DNA from: Aliiroseovarius zhejiangensis
GTDB lineage: Bacteria; Pseudomonadota; Alphaproteobacteria; Rhodobacterales; Rhodobacteraceae
NCBI RefSeq assembly: GCF_014656375.1
Contig: NZ_BNCH01000001.1
Coordinates: 496,001-560,000, forward strand
Direction: 5' to 3'
Length of the DNA: 64,000 nt
Shown: piece by piece, positions 49,546-59,011 of the stretch
Position numbering within the stretch: position 1 is the stretch's first letter
Layout: each line of letters begins with the position of its first letter
Position numbers and translations under genes: made by a program
Notes under the pieces: model-generated
What the model was told of the DNA's origin: nothing
Database searches by the model: none
What the model saw: only the letters and a program-made list of their open reading frames with translations

Positions 49546-50538
49546 ATGTATGCTCAATTGGTGAAAACCGCAGGCACTGGCGTGAAGACCCGCGCGGAAA
49601 TGTCTGATGAAGAACGGAATTTCCAGGATCGCATTGACCGGGATGAAAAGATCGAACCGAAAGACTGGATGCCCGATGACTACCGCGCCACGCTGATCCG
49701 CCAGATCGGTCAGCACGCCCATTCCGAGATCGTCGGCCAATTGCCGGAAGGCAACTGGATCACCCGCGCCCCCACGTTGGAGCGCAAGGCAATCCTGCTG
49801 GCCAAAGTGCAGGACGAGGCGGGCCATGGGTTGTATCTTTACTGCGCGGCGGAAACGCTCGGCGTCACCCGAGACGAACTGACCGAAGAGCTGCTGTCAG
49901 GTCGCATGAAGTATTCGTCGATCTTCAACTACCCCACCCTGAACTGGGCCGACATCGGCGCGGTGGGCTGGCTGGTGGATGGGGCGGCGATTATGAACCA
50001 GGTTCCATTGCAACGGACGTCATACGGCCCTTACAGCCGCGCGATGATCCGCATCTGCAAGGAAGAGAGTTTTCACCAGCGCCAGGGCTATGACATCATG
50101 ATGAAGATGGCGCAAGGCACGGATGCGCAACGAAAAATGGCTCAGAATGCGCTCAATCGCTTTTGGTATCCGTCGCTGATGATGTTTGGCCCGTCCGACA
50201 AGGACAGCGTGCATTCCGCGCAGTCGCTGGCCTGGAAGATCAAGATCGACACCAATGACGAGCTGCGCCAGAAATTCGTCGATCAGACCGTGCCACAGGC
50301 GAAATATCTTGGTCTGACCATCCCTGACGAGCATCTGAAATGGAACGAGGAACGTGGCGCGCACGATTTCTCGGAACCCGACTGGTCCGAGTTCTTCAAT
50401 GTCATCAAGGGCAAAGGCCCCTGCAATATCGACCGGATGAAAGACCGCGTCGCCGCCTGGGAAGACGGTGCATGGGTGCGTGATGGCCTTCTGGCCCATG
50501 CCCGCAAGAAATCAGCCGCGCGCACCGCCGCCGAATAA
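49546..50538 (+). CDS. paaA: 1,2-phenylacetyl-CoA epoxidase subunit A (catalytic)
   Basis: This is the 330-residue catalytic diiron subunit of the PaaABCE multicomponent oxygenase, which epoxidises the aromatic ring of phenylacetyl-CoA. The first ligand block is KVQDEAGHG (E91, H94), and the second half has [12 protein letters not shown] (ExxH). GARAL-type substrate-helix residues and [19 protein letters not shown] are typical. The ATG sits two bases after the thiolase stop, after GGAAAGGATC. Confidence 0.96.
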   Translation: MYAQLVKTAGTGVKTRAEMSDEERNFQDRIDRDEKIEPKDWMPDDYRATLIRQIGQHAHSEIVGQLPEGNWITRAPTLERKAILLAKVQDEAGHGLYLYCAAETLGVTRDELTEELLSGRMKYSSIFNYPTLNWADIGAVGWLVDGAAIMNQVPLQRTSYGPYSRAMIRICKEESFHQRQGYDIMMKMAQGTDAQRKMAQNALNRFWYPSLMMFGPSDKDSVHSAQSLAWKIKIDTNDELRQKFVDQTVPQAKYLGLTIPDEHLKWNEERGAHDFSEPDWSEFFNVIKGKGPCNIDRMKDRVAAWEDGAWVRDGLLAHARKKSAARTAAE

Positions 50539-50549
50539 GGAGAGATCAG

Positions 50550-50834
50550 ATGTCCAAAGAATGGCCCTTGTGGGAAGTGTTCATCCGCGGCCAGCACGGC
50601 CTGAGCCACCGGCATGTGGGCAGCCTGCACGCCCCTGATGCCGAGATGGCGATCAAGAACGCGCGCGATGTCTATACCCGCCGCAACGAAGGCGTGTCGA
50701 TCTGGGTGGTGGAAGCCGTCCATATCGCGGCCTCTTCCCCGGAAGAGAAAGGCCCGCTTTACGAGCCGTCCAATTCGAAGGTGTATCGCCACCCGACCTT
50801 TTTCGACATTCCTGAAGACGTGGGGCATATGTGA
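50550..50834 (+). CDS. paaB: 1,2-phenylacetyl-CoA epoxidase subunit B
   Basis: A 94-residue small subunit that bridges PaaAC dimers in the epoxidase complex. The signature is EWPLWEVFIRGQHGLSHRHV, with DAEMAIKNARDVYTRRNEG and the ending PEDVGHM. AAGGAGAG precedes the ATG. The stop overlaps the paaC start (TGATG). Confidence 0.96.
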   Translation: MSKEWPLWEVFIRGQHGLSHRHVGSLHAPDAEMAIKNARDVYTRRNEGVSIWVVEAVHIAASSPEEKGPLYEPSNSKVYRHPTFFDIPEDVGHM

Positions 50835-51595
50835 TGGCTGACCAGAACGCTCTGTTCGAATTTCTGCTCAGGATGGGCGACAACAGCCTGATCCTTGGGC
50901 ATCGCGTCAGCGAATGGTGTGGCCATGCGCCTGTGCTGGAAGAAGACATCGCGCTGGCCAACACGGCGCTGGACCTGATCGGTCAGACGCAGATGTGGCT
51001 GGGCCTTGCGGGCGAGGTGGAAGGCAAGGGCCGCACCGCCGACGACCTGGCCTTCCTGCGCGACGCCTGGGATTTCCGCAACCTCTTGTTGTGCGAGCTG
51101 CCCAATGGTGATTTCGGCCGGACGCTGATGCGCCAGTTCCTGTATGACGCCTGGTCGTCGATCATGCTGGCGCGGTTGATCGGGTCGTCCGATCCGCGTG
51201 TGGCCGAGATCGCGGCAAAAGCCTCGAAAGAGGTCGCCTATCACGTGGAACGGTCAGGCGACACTGTCGTCGGGCTGGGCGACGGGACCGAGGAAAGCCA
51301 TCAGCGGATGCAAGCCGCGCTGGATTACCTGTGGCCCTATGTCGGCGAAATGTTTGACGGCGACGCGGTGGACACGGCCATGGTCAAGGCCGGTATTGCC
51401 CCCGACCCCGCGTCCCTGCGTGAAGAATACGACGCGCTGGTGGGGCGCGTGTTGACACAAGCCACGCTGACCAACCCGACCGACACGTTCCACCACAAAG
51501 GCGGGCGCACGGGATACATGCACACCGAACATCTGGGCCATCTTCTGACCAGCATGCAATGGTTGCAGCGCGCCTATCCCGGCGCGACCTGGTGA
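50834..51595 (+). CDS. paaC: 1,2-phenylacetyl-CoA epoxidase subunit C
   Basis: A 253-residue structural, ferritin-like subunit that pairs with PaaA. It has the PaaC pattern: LRMGDNSLILGHRVSEWCGH, ALDLIGQTQMW, RNLLLCELPNGDFGRTLMRQ, and the C-terminal HTEHLGHLLTSMQWLQR. Diiron ligands are not expected in PaaC. It is coupled to paaB and lies two bases ahead of paaD. Confidence 0.95.
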   Translation: MADQNALFEFLLRMGDNSLILGHRVSEWCGHAPVLEEDIALANTALDLIGQTQMWLGLAGEVEGKGRTADDLAFLRDAWDFRNLLLCELPNGDFGRTLMRQFLYDAWSSIMLARLIGSSDPRVAEIAAKASKEVAYHVERSGDTVVGLGDGTEESHQRMQAALDYLWPYVGEMFDGDAVDTAMVKAGIAPDPASLREEYDALVGRVLTQATLTNPTDTFHHKGGRTGYMHTEHLGHLLTSMQWLQRAYPGATW

Positions 51596-51596
51596 T

Positions 51597-52058
51597 ATGG
51601 ACCAGCCGTCGGTTGATACGATCTGGGACTGGCTGGACCAGGTGCCCGACCCCGAGATCCCGGTGATCTCGCTGGTCGATCTGGGCATCATCCGGGACGT
51701 CCGGTGGGAAGGTGACGTGCTGAACGTCGCCGTCACCCCCACTTACTCCGGCTGTCCTGCCACCACCGTGATCAAGTTCGACATCGAAGCTGCGCTGCGC
51801 GACCGAGGGATCGAAAAACTGGTCCTGACGACGCAACTATCCCCCCCGTGGACCACCGACTGGCTGTCTGACAAGGGCCGCGCGGCGCTGGAGAAATTCG
51901 GCATCGCTCCGCCCTCGGCCAAAGGCGAACCGGATCGCTGCCCCAATTGCGGCGGCACGGATCTGGAACGCACCAGCCAATTCGGCTCGACCCCCTGCAA
52001 GGCGCTCTGGCGATGCCGCGACTGCCTTGAACCCTTCGACTATTTCAAGTGCATCTAG
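51597..52058 (+). CDS. paaD: Phenylacetate-CoA oxygenase subunit PaaD (iron-sulfur assembly-like)
   Basis: A 153-residue MIP18/DUF59-type protein thought to help mature the iron-sulfur reductase or diiron enzyme. The N-terminal domain (about 1-95) has DPEIPVISLVDLGIIRDV and the cysteine of TYSGCPATT. The C-terminal zinc-ribbon-like part has CPNCGG and CRDCLEPFDYFKCI, giving four or more cysteines. This is the regular PaaD layout. Confidence 0.94.
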   Translation: MDQPSVDTIWDWLDQVPDPEIPVISLVDLGIIRDVRWEGDVLNVAVTPTYSGCPATTVIKFDIEAALRDRGIEKLVLTTQLSPPWTTDWLSDKGRAALEKFGIAPPSAKGEPDRCPNCGGTDLERTSQFGSTPCKALWRCRDCLEPFDYFKCI

Positions 52059-52066
52059 GAGGTTCC

Positions 52067-53131
52067 ATGGCGCGCTTTCACACCCTCAAAGTGACCGACA
52101 TCCAGAAAACGATCCGCGATGCGGTTGTCGTGACGCTTGCGCCCGACGAGCCGGAGGCATTCGATTACACGCAAGGCCAGTACCTGACCTTCCGGCGGGA
52201 TTTCGACGGGCAGGAGCTGCGCCGGTCCTATTCGATCTGTTCCGGGCTGGACGATGGCCGGTTGCAGGTCGGCATCAAGCGCGTCGATGGCGGGGCGTTT
52301 TCCACCTGGGCTAATGAAGAGCTGAAAACCGGCGACACCATCGAGGCGATGTCGCCCATGGGCAATTTCTTCGTGCCGCTGGCGCCCGATCTGGATCGCC
52401 ACTACCTGGGTTTCGCGGGCGGCTCCGGCATCACGCCGGTGCTGTCGATCATCAAGACGACCCTTGCCCGCGAACCCAATTCTCAGTTCACGCTGGTCTA
52501 TGCCAACAAGGCCGTGACCACGATCATGTTCCGCGAGGAACTGGAAGATCTGAAGAACCGCTATATGGGTCGGTTCAACGTGATCCACATTCTGGAAAGC
52601 GACGCGCAGGAGATCGACCTGTTCACCGGGTTGGTGGACGAGGAAAAATGCGCGGCTCTGTTCAAGAACTGGATCGACATCAAGTCCGTCGATACCGCGT
52701 TCATCTGCGGCCCTGAACCGATGATGCTGGGCATAGCCCGCGCGCTGCGCGACCACGGGCTGGATGACGCGCAGATCAAGTTTGAACTGTTTGCGTCCAG
52801 CCAACCCGGCCGCGCCGCAAAGAAAGCCGTCAGCACGTCGGCCGTGAAAGGCGACGGGATCAACGCGGTGATTGCACTGGACGGATCCAGCCGCACCATC
52901 ACCATGGACGCCGAAACCTCGATCCTGGATGCGGCCCTGGCCAATGACATGGATGCCCCATATGCCTGCAAGGCCGGGGTCTGTTCGACTTGCCGGTGCC
53001 GTGTGATCGAAGGCGATGTCGAGATGCTGACCAATCACGCGCTGGAGGATTACGAGGTCGAAAAGGGCTATGTCCTGTCCTGCCAGTCCTATGCCAAATC
53101 CGCCCGTGTCGTCATCGACTACGACCAGTAA
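52067..53131 (+). CDS. paaE: 1,2-phenylacetyl-CoA epoxidase reductase subunit PaaE
   Basis: A 354-residue reductase that passes electrons from NADPH through FAD and a plant-type [2Fe-2S] cluster to PaaA. The FAD domain has RRSYSICSG, the NAD(P) domain has FAGGSGITPVLSI and AFICGPEPMM, and the C-terminal ferredoxin domain has CKAGVCSTCRC plus a last cysteine in LSCQSYAKS. ATG 52067 follows AGGAGGTTCC. It fits PaaE in length and order. Confidence 0.96.
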   Translation: MARFHTLKVTDIQKTIRDAVVVTLAPDEPEAFDYTQGQYLTFRRDFDGQELRRSYSICSGLDDGRLQVGIKRVDGGAFSTWANEELKTGDTIEAMSPMGNFFVPLAPDLDRHYLGFAGGSGITPVLSIIKTTLAREPNSQFTLVYANKAVTTIMFREELEDLKNRYMGRFNVIHILESDAQEIDLFTGLVDEEKCAALFKNWIDIKSVDTAFICGPEPMMLGIARALRDHGLDDAQIKFELFASSQPGRAAKKAVSTSAVKGDGINAVIALDGSSRTITMDAETSILDAALANDMDAPYACKAGVCSTCRCRVIEGDVEMLTNHALEDYEVEKGYVLSCQSYAKSARVVIDYDQ

Positions 53132-53141
53132 GGAGAGCCCC

Positions 53142-53900
53142 ATGTCCGAGATGAGCATCACCGACTACCTCGCCCAGGGGGGTGTCATGACCTCGCCCGA
53201 AAACGTGCCCGCGCGCTATCGGGCCGAGCTGATGCGCCTGATGGCCACCTTCGTGGACAGCGCGCTGGCAGGGGCTGCGGGATTTGCAGATATCATCAAC
53301 GAAGGTCCGGGCATCAAGGAACGCATCGCGGCGGCCAAGATCGTGCTGGAAAAGACCGACAATGCCGACAAGGTGTTGAAGATCATGGGCGACTTCGGCG
53401 CCAACATCGCGCGCTATGCCAATCACCACCCGTGGACGGACCGCTTGGACCGTGACGCGGATATCGGGACGTCGCGCACTGACGCAGACATGCGTCTGGC
53501 GGTGTTCAACTATCCCCTGCAAGGATGGGCAGATGCCGTTGTGATGAACCTTCTGATGGGTCTGGCCGTGGGCGTGCAGATGGGCGAATTCAAACGCGTG
53601 TCCTACGCACCTTTGGCCGAGGCATTCCGCGCCATTGCGCCGGTAGAAGCACGTCATGCCGAACTTGCCGCCGAGGGCGTCGAGCGGCTGGTTGAGACCG
53701 GCACGGACATGGCGGATCTGCAAGCCAGCGTGGATTACTGGTGGCCGCGCGTTGCGTCGAGCTTCGGCAAGGATGTCTCGACGCGCGCCAGCCAGTTGCA
53801 AGCCTTCGGTCTGCGCCACTCCACTAACGCCGAGTTGCGCGAAGAATGGGAAGCGGCAGCGGCCACCGCCCTGAAGAAACTGGGACTGAGCGCGCCCTGA
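53142..53900 (+). CDS. Additional phenylacetic-acid-catabolic family protein (PaaA/PaaC-like)
   Basis: A 252-residue ferritin-like helical protein related to PaaA and PaaC but not identical to either. It has the family's general pattern (YRAELMRLMATFVDSALAGA, then IAAAKIVLEKTDNADKV, later AIAPVEARHAELAAEGVERL). At the PaaA ligand site DEAGH the sequence reads EKTDN, so the histidine is replaced. The later ExxH (EARH) is kept. It lies between paaE and paaZ with no large gaps, so it is probably an extra subunit of, or accessory to, the epoxidase. AAGGAGA precedes the ATG. Confidence 0.8.
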   Translation: MSEMSITDYLAQGGVMTSPENVPARYRAELMRLMATFVDSALAGAAGFADIINEGPGIKERIAAAKIVLEKTDNADKVLKIMGDFGANIARYANHHPWTDRLDRDADIGTSRTDADMRLAVFNYPLQGWADAVVMNLLMGLAVGVQMGEFKRVSYAPLAEAFRAIAPVEARHAELAAEGVERLVETGTDMADLQASVDYWWPRVASSFGKDVSTRASQLQAFGLRHSTNAELREEWEAAAATALKKLGLSAP

Positions 53901-53936
53901 GCGCCGCCTGACCGTATCACGAACAGAGGACACAGC

Positions 53937-55964
53937 ATGACCTTGATGAAAGTCTCCAGCTTCGCGGCTGGTCAGTGGATTGCGCCGGGCGCGGGTGCCC
54001 GCCCCATCGCCTCGGCCATCACGGGGGCCCAGATCGCCGAAGCCGGTGGCGCAGCCTTGGATATGCAGTCGATGATCGACTATGCGCGCGACACAGGCGG
54101 CCCTGCCCTGCGCGCGATGGGCTTTCATGACCGCGCCAAGATGCTGAAAGCTCTGGCGGTGCATCTGGGCGAGCACAAGCAGATGCTTTACGACCTCAGC
54201 TTCGACACCGGGGCCACGCAATCCGACCACATGATCGACATTGACGGTGGCATCGGCACGATGTTCGTCTTTGCCTCGAAAGGCCGTCGCGAAATGCCGG
54301 ATGGGCAGGTCTATATCGATGGCGAGATCGAGCAGCTGTCGCGCAATGGCACCTTTCTTGGTATGCATATCGCAACGCCCCTGCAAGGCGTCGCGGTGCA
54401 TATCAACGCGTTCAACTTCCCGGTCTGGGGGATGCTGGAAAAGCTCGCGCCCACTTTGCTGGCCGGTGTGCCCGCGATCGTGAAACCCGCGACCGCCACC
54501 AGTTACGTCACCGAAGCCGCGGTGCGTATTCTGCTGGACAGCGGCATTCTGCCCCACGGCGCGTTGCAGTTGATTTCCGGCGGCACGGGCGACCTTCTGG
54601 ATCGGCTTGGCCCTCAGGATATCGTCAGCTTTACCGGCTCGGCACAGACCGCGTCGATGCTGCGATCAAACCCGAACATCTTGCGCAACTCGGTCCGTTT
54701 CGTGGCCGAGCAGGACAGCCTGAACGCGTCGATCCTTGGCCCGGACGTGACCCCGGACACACCGGAATTCGACCTCTTTATCAAAGAGGTGCAGCGCGAG
54801 ATGACCACCAAAGCCGGGCAGAAATGCACCGCGATCCGGCGTATCATCGCCCCCGATGCACAGGTCCAGAACGTGATTGAGGCTCTGTCAGCCAGTCTGG
54901 ACAAGACCGTCGTCGGTGACCCGCGTGCCGACGGCGTGCGCATGGGCGCCTTGGTCTCGGCCAGCCAGAAAGCAGATGTGCTTGAGAAAGCCACCGCCAT
55001 CGGAACGGAGAGCAAACTGGTTTATGGCAACCCGGATGACACGGATTTCGCCGGGGACGTCGACCCCGGCGCCTTCGTGAAGCCGATGCTGTTTCATTGT
55101 GAAAACCCCGATACGGCCACCATCGTACACGAATGCGAGGCATTCGGCCCCGTCTCGACGATCATGGGGTATCGCGACATCGCCCATGCAATCGAGTTGG
55201 CCAACAAGGGCGATGGGTCGCTGGTCGCCTCGGTCATCACAGGATCAGGCGATGTGGCGCGCGAGGTTGCCATGGGCGCCGGTGCCTTCCACGGGCGGCT
55301 TTATTTCAACAACGCCACCTCGATGAAGGAATCGACCGGCCACGGATCGCCCCTGCCCCATATGGTGCATGGCGGACCGGGGCGCGCGGGCGGCGGCGAG
55401 GAAATGGGCGGCGTGCGTGGTGTGTTGCACTATATGCAGCGCACCGCCATTCAGGGCAGCCCCGACATCCTGACCGCTATCGGCGGACGTTGGGTACCCG
55501 GCGCAACCGAGATCGACGGCCCAGCCCACCCGTTCACCCGAAAATTCGGCGAATTGTCGATTGGCGAGACGCTGCACACCAAGTCGCGCGAGATCACGCT
55601 GGACGATATCGAGCACTTCGCCAATTTCACCGGCGACACCTTCTATGCCCATATGGACAGCGCGGCCGCGAAACGTAATCCATTCTTCCCGGATCGCGTG
55701 GCGCATGGCTATCTGCTGCTCAGCTTCGCGGCGGGTCTGTTCGTCGAACCCAACGAGGGGCCGGTTCTGGCAAACACGGGCCTCGACAACCTGCGCTTCA
55801 TGAAACCGGTCGAGGCCGGCCACAGCATGAAAGTACGCCTGACCGTGAAGGCCAAAACACGGCGCACGGATGAGTATGGCGAAGTGCGCTGGCACGTGAC
55901 ATTGACCAATCAGGATGATGAACTGGTGGCGGAGTACGAACTGCTGACGATGAACGCTTATTGA
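53937..55964 (+). CDS. paaZ: Bifunctional oxepin-CoA hydrolase / 3-oxo-5,6-dehydrosuberyl-CoA semialdehyde dehydrogenase
   Basis: A 675-residue fusion that opens the oxepin-CoA ring and oxidises the aldehyde formed. The N-terminal aldehyde dehydrogenase (about 1-520) has catalytic C297 ([10 protein letters not shown]), [13 protein letters not shown] and the glutamate-bearing ECEAFGPV. The C-terminal MaoC/hot-dog hydratase (about 540-675) shows [15 protein letters not shown] and [13 protein letters not shown]. Length and domain order match PaaZ. It follows the additional Paa gene by 36 bases. Confidence 0.96.
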   Translation: MTLMKVSSFAAGQWIAPGAGARPIASAITGAQIAEAGGAALDMQSMIDYARDTGGPALRAMGFHDRAKMLKALAVHLGEHKQMLYDLSFDTGATQSDHMIDIDGGIGTMFVFASKGRREMPDGQVYIDGEIEQLSRNGTFLGMHIATPLQGVAVHINAFNFPVWGMLEKLAPTLLAGVPAIVKPATATSYVTEAAVRILLDSGILPHGALQLISGGTGDLLDRLGPQDIVSFTGSAQTASMLRSNPNILRNSVRFVAEQDSLNASILGPDVTPDTPEFDLFIKEVQREMTTKAGQKCTAIRRIIAPDAQVQNVIEALSASLDKTVVGDPRADGVRMGALVSASQKADVLEKATAIGTESKLVYGNPDDTDFAGDVDPGAFVKPMLFHCENPDTATIVHECEAFGPVSTIMGYRDIAHAIELANKGDGSLVASVITGSGDVAREVAMGAGAFHGRLYFNNATSMKESTGHGSPLPHMVHGGPGRAGGGEEMGGVRGVLHYMQRTAIQGSPDILTAIGGRWVPGATEIDGPAHPFTRKFGELSIGETLHTKSREITLDDIEHFANFTGDTFYAHMDSAAAKRNPFFPDRVAHGYLLLSFAAGLFVEPNEGPVLANTGLDNLRFMKPVEAGHSMKVRLTVKAKTRRTDEYGEVRWHVTLTNQDDELVAEYELLTMNAY

Positions 55965-55970
55965 TACCGG

Positions 55971-56765
55971 ATGGTCGCCCCGACGATCCCCGACGAGGCG
56001 CAAGACCTCTTGACCCTCTTGCAGGGTGACGGAGATCTGCGGGTCTGGTCGGTGATCGTGACCATCATGGGCGACATGGCGCGCGGCCCCGGACAAACCG
56101 TATCCGGTGCAACGCTGGGCGTGCTGATGGGCGCACTTGGCATCCGGCCCGAGGCCACGCGAGTCGCGCTGCACCGGCTGCGGAAAGATGGCTGGATCAG
56201 CAGTCAGCGCGCCGGGCGCGGGTCGCTCTATGCGCTGACCGATCATGGTCGGGCGCAGACACAAGCGGTGGCTGATCGTATCTACGACCCGAACCCGCCC
56301 GCGCCGGACCGTTGGCACCTTGTCGTCACCTCGACGAGCACTGATCCGGACAATGTCGAGCAGCATCTGGTCAAGCAAGGTTTTTCAGAGCTGTCCCCAA
56401 AAGTGTTCCTCGGCGTTTCAGGCCCAGGCGCCTGCCCCGGATGTCTGCATTTCTCGGACAATACACCCCAATTGCCACAGACGATGCTAAACACGCTGAT
56501 CCCTGCCCCTGCCGCCGCCGAGACCCAGCGTTTTCAGGCCAGGCTTGCACAGGTAAGACCGCGCATCCTTTCCTCCCAGTCACCGCTGTCTTCCCTGTCG
56601 AAGGCTGCATTGCGGATCATCGTTTTGCACAACTGGCGGCGCATCGTGTTGCGATGGCCACCGCTGCCCCTGCCCCCGACCTGGCCCGAGGCGCAACTGC
56701 GCCGTGATGTGCATGCGCTTCTGACCTGGCTTGGCCCGATTGATGCAGATGCCTTGAGGGGGTGA
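55971..56765 (+). CDS. paaX: PaaX family transcriptional repressor
   Basis: A 264-residue GntR-like winged-helix repressor that releases DNA when phenylacetyl-CoA binds. The HTH region is about 40-95 (MGALGIRPEATRVALHRLRKD and GWISSQRAGRGSLYALT). Then come the PaaX middle domain (DRWHLVVTSTS) and the C-terminal block LHNWRRIVLRWPPLPLPPTW. It lies six bases after paaZ at the end of the operon it probably regulates. This would give autoregulation. Confidence 0.93.
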   Translation: MVAPTIPDEAQDLLTLLQGDGDLRVWSVIVTIMGDMARGPGQTVSGATLGVLMGALGIRPEATRVALHRLRKDGWISSQRAGRGSLYALTDHGRAQTQAVADRIYDPNPPAPDRWHLVVTSTSTDPDNVEQHLVKQGFSELSPKVFLGVSGPGACPGCLHFSDNTPQLPQTMLNTLIPAPAAAETQRFQARLAQVRPRILSSQSPLSSLSKAALRIIVLHNWRRIVLRWPPLPLPPTWPEAQLRRDVHALLTWLGPIDADALRG

Positions 56766-56793
56766 GCACCTTCTGTTGTCAGACAGGGTAGGA

Positions 56794-56816
56794 TTGGTGC
56801 GGGCGGTGCGCACCAA
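56794..56816 (+). terminator. Stem-loop after paaX
   Basis: An eight-base-pair stem TTGGTGCG / CGCACCAA with a seven-base loop, 28 bases after paaX. There is no U-tract, so it may be a weak terminator or simply a structure near the prophage boundary. Confidence 0.35.
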
Positions 56817-56941
56817 ACAGGTGTCGCATAGCGTTGCATTCGATATTCGACACGTTGTAGGATTTCAGTGCCTTATGGGCGTAATTGTCCCACCACGGCC
56901 CAGCGCATCACACTGAAACGCGGGGTCAAATGGGGGACCAG

Positions 56942-58165
56942 ATGGGGGACCGGGCGTCCATGCGCAACAAGCTGACCGCCGTTCAGGTGAAAAAGGCAGG
57001 CGACGGAAAACACTATGACGGCGGCGGGCTGGTGTTGGTTCGTAAGGGCGGTGTCGGGAAGTGGGTGTTCAGATACTCTCACCTCGGGCGGCGGCGGGAA
57101 ATGGGCATCGGGTCGCAAGCCGAGCTGACCCTGGCCGATGCGCGCCGCATCCGTGACCAGTGGGCAAGCGAATTGGCCAAAGGTCACGACCCGATCGACA
57201 GCCGCAACGCCCAGCGCGCGGCTGAACGTGATGCTGTGAGCCGGGAAGACCCGACACTCGAGGACATGGCGATCGAGGCGTTTGAAGCGCGCAAGGCGTC
57301 CCTGCGTGGCGAAGGGACGCGCGGGCGGTGGATGTCGCCGCTCGACCTGCACGTCATTCCAAAGATCGGCCGCAAGCGCATGAGCAAAATTCACCAGAAG
57401 GACATCAAGGACGCCCTGTCCCCGATCTGGCGAAAAAAACACCCGACCGCGCAGAAAGCCATAAACAGGATCCGCATCGTGTTCACCCATGCGCGCCTGG
57501 CCGGGTTCGACTGCGACCCGTTCACGGTTCACGCGGCGGAACACATGCTGGGCGTCGTGAAACACGAGCCACGGCATGTGCCGGCCACCCGATGGCAGGA
57601 CATACCGGACCTGTACCAGGCCCTCACCCAGCGCGGGAACCACGCATCCTGTCTGGCGCTGCGTTGGGCGATCCTGACCGTTGTGCGCTCGATGGCTGTG
57701 CGCGGTGCACGGTTCGATGAAATCGAAGGCGATGTCTGGACGGTACCTGTCGATCGCATCAAGGGGCACGAAGGGCGCGTGAGAGAATTTCGCGTTCCAC
57801 TGAGCGCCGAGGCGCAGGCCGTTGCGAAACTGTGCAGCGAGTTTTCCGACAATCTGCTGTTCCCCGGCCTGCGCGGCACCCCGATCAGCGATGTCGCGGT
57901 CAACAAGATGCTGCGCAGCACCGGCATCGAGGGAACGCTGCACGGGCTGCGCACGTCATTCAGAACGTGGGTGCAGGACAACCAGGTCTGCACCTATGAA
58001 GTGGCGGAGACTGTTTTAGGTCACACCATAGGCAACAAGGTCGAACGGTCATACGCGCGATCTGACCTGCTGGAACCGCGGCGCGTCGTTCTGGACGCCT
58101 GGGCGCGCTTTGCCACGGGGCAGGATGCGAAGGTTGTGCCGATCAGTGCCGGGAAAAGTGGGTGA
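56942..58165 (+). CDS. Prophage tyrosine-type integrase
   Basis: A tyrosine recombinase of the P4/Arm-DNA-binding type that integrates and excises the prophage. It is 407 residues from this start. The N-terminal arm domain reads KLTAVQVKKAGDGKHYDGGG. The catalytic domain shows the arginine in VVRSMAVRGA, the lysine region RIKGHEGRVREF, HGLRTSFRTW (HxxR) and LGHTIGNKVERSYAR, with the nucleophile tyrosine. Several in-frame starts exist (56885, 56930, 56942, 56960). 56942 has GGGGGA four bases upstream. The first two lie in a tandem ATGGGGGACC(A/G)G repeat. Confidence 0.9.
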   Translation: MGDRASMRNKLTAVQVKKAGDGKHYDGGGLVLVRKGGVGKWVFRYSHLGRRREMGIGSQAELTLADARRIRDQWASELAKGHDPIDSRNAQRAAERDAVSREDPTLEDMAIEAFEARKASLRGEGTRGRWMSPLDLHVIPKIGRKRMSKIHQKDIKDALSPIWRKKHPTAQKAINRIRIVFTHARLAGFDCDPFTVHAAEHMLGVVKHEPRHVPATRWQDIPDLYQALTQRGNHASCLALRWAILTVVRSMAVRGARFDEIEGDVWTVPVDRIKGHEGRVREFRVPLSAEAQAVAKLCSEFSDNLLFPGLRGTPISDVAVNKMLRSTGIEGTLHGLRTSFRTWVQDNQVCTYEVAETVLGHTIGNKVERSYARSDLLEPRRVVLDAWARFATGQDAKVVPISAGKSG

Positions 58166-58212
58166 TTTTTCAACGATGCATCGAAACTCATTGGAATGCT
58201 GAAAGCGCGCGT

Positions 58213-58677
58213 TTAATCCGCCCGGAAACAATACGGCCCGAACACACCGAATGCGCCGCTGCCGGTCGACACAGGATAGCGCAGGCAAATCTGGTATGGT
58301 TCGTCAGGCACATCACAGTCGCGCTCGAAAAAATCCACCCATTTCCACGGTTTGGGCGGGAGATCGTTGGGCGCATAGTCTCCGCGCCCGCTGCCGCGAC
58401 AGCCCCGAACGGGAACGCCGTTGTGAAAGGTTTCGATCCAAGCGTTCCAGCGACCAGAAACCGGAACGCGCGCTTCGGCTTTATACAGGATCAGAGGTTT
58501 ATCAAACCCAACGTCCATGATCTCGACCGTTGCGGTGATCCAAGGTTTTGGAAGGATGTGTTCGTCATAATAAAGCCGCGCGTCCTTTCCGAAGATCAGC
58601 GCGAACCACATAAGCAGAATTGCGACCGTCCACAAACCCGTGCTTTTGTTGCCGAAGAACGCCTGTCGAATCGTCAT
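58213..58677 (-). CDS. Membrane-anchored phage-encoded hypothetical protein
   Basis: A 154-residue protein with one N-terminal membrane helix (GLWTVAILLMWFALIFG) and an extracytoplasmic domain of about 120 residues with three or four cysteines (RGCRGS, RDCDVPD, YQICLRY, PYCFRAD). I do not recognise the family. As the last gene of the tail operon, after a holin-like gene, it may act in lysis or in exclusion of other phages. Its ATG overlaps the preceding stop (ATGA). Confidence 0.6.
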   Translation of the reverse strand: MTIRQAFFGNKSTGLWTVAILLMWFALIFGKDARLYYDEHILPKPWITATVEIMDVGFDKPLILYKAEARVPVSGRWNAWIETFHNGVPVRGCRGSGRGDYAPNDLPPKPWKWVDFFERDCDVPDEPYQICLRYPVSTGSGAFGVFGPYCFRAD

Positions 58678-59009
58678 TTTCCACCCAGCTTTCGAACAAT
58701 GAAATCTCGTATTGTTTCGGCGCTGATCGACATAAGGGCGCGCATGATATGCTCGCCCGTGATGGCAAGAACTATGGCGACTATCACAGTGTCGTCCTCG
58801 GTCAGGCTCTCGATCTTTCCAATGATCCATTCGTGACCATAATACGCCGCCAGGAAGCCCGCGAGGATCCCGCCCAGCGCACGACGCAGGCGAATGCGCC
58901 GTTCGATCGGGGTTTCATCCTCTGGCGCCACCTCGTCCGTGAACAGCCATTTGATGAACGTGGTCAGCGCGACGGCGACCCAGAATTTTACGTCCTCGGC
59001 ATACTGCAT
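58674..59009 (-). CDS. Putative phage holin
   Basis: A 111-residue protein with three hydrophobic segments (about 6-21, 45-67 and 72-92: KFWVAVALTTFIKWLF, ALGGILAGFLAAYYGHEWI, TVIVAIVLAITGEHIM) and a short basic C-terminus. Size and topology suit a holin, which permeabilises the membrane for lysis. ATG 59009 lies two bases after the gpD stop. No endolysin gene is seen next to it; it could be elsewhere in the prophage. Confidence 0.6.
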   Translation of the reverse strand: MQYAEDVKFWVAVALTTFIKWLFTDEVAPEDETPIERRIRLRRALGGILAGFLAAYYGHEWIIGKIESLTEDDTVIVAIVLAITGEHIMRALMSISAETIRDFIVRKLGGK

Positions 59010-59011
59010 GG

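Noticed and set aside
53112-54557. 481-codon open frame on the minus strand
   Set aside because: Antisense to paaZ and the additional Paa gene; no recognisable domain.
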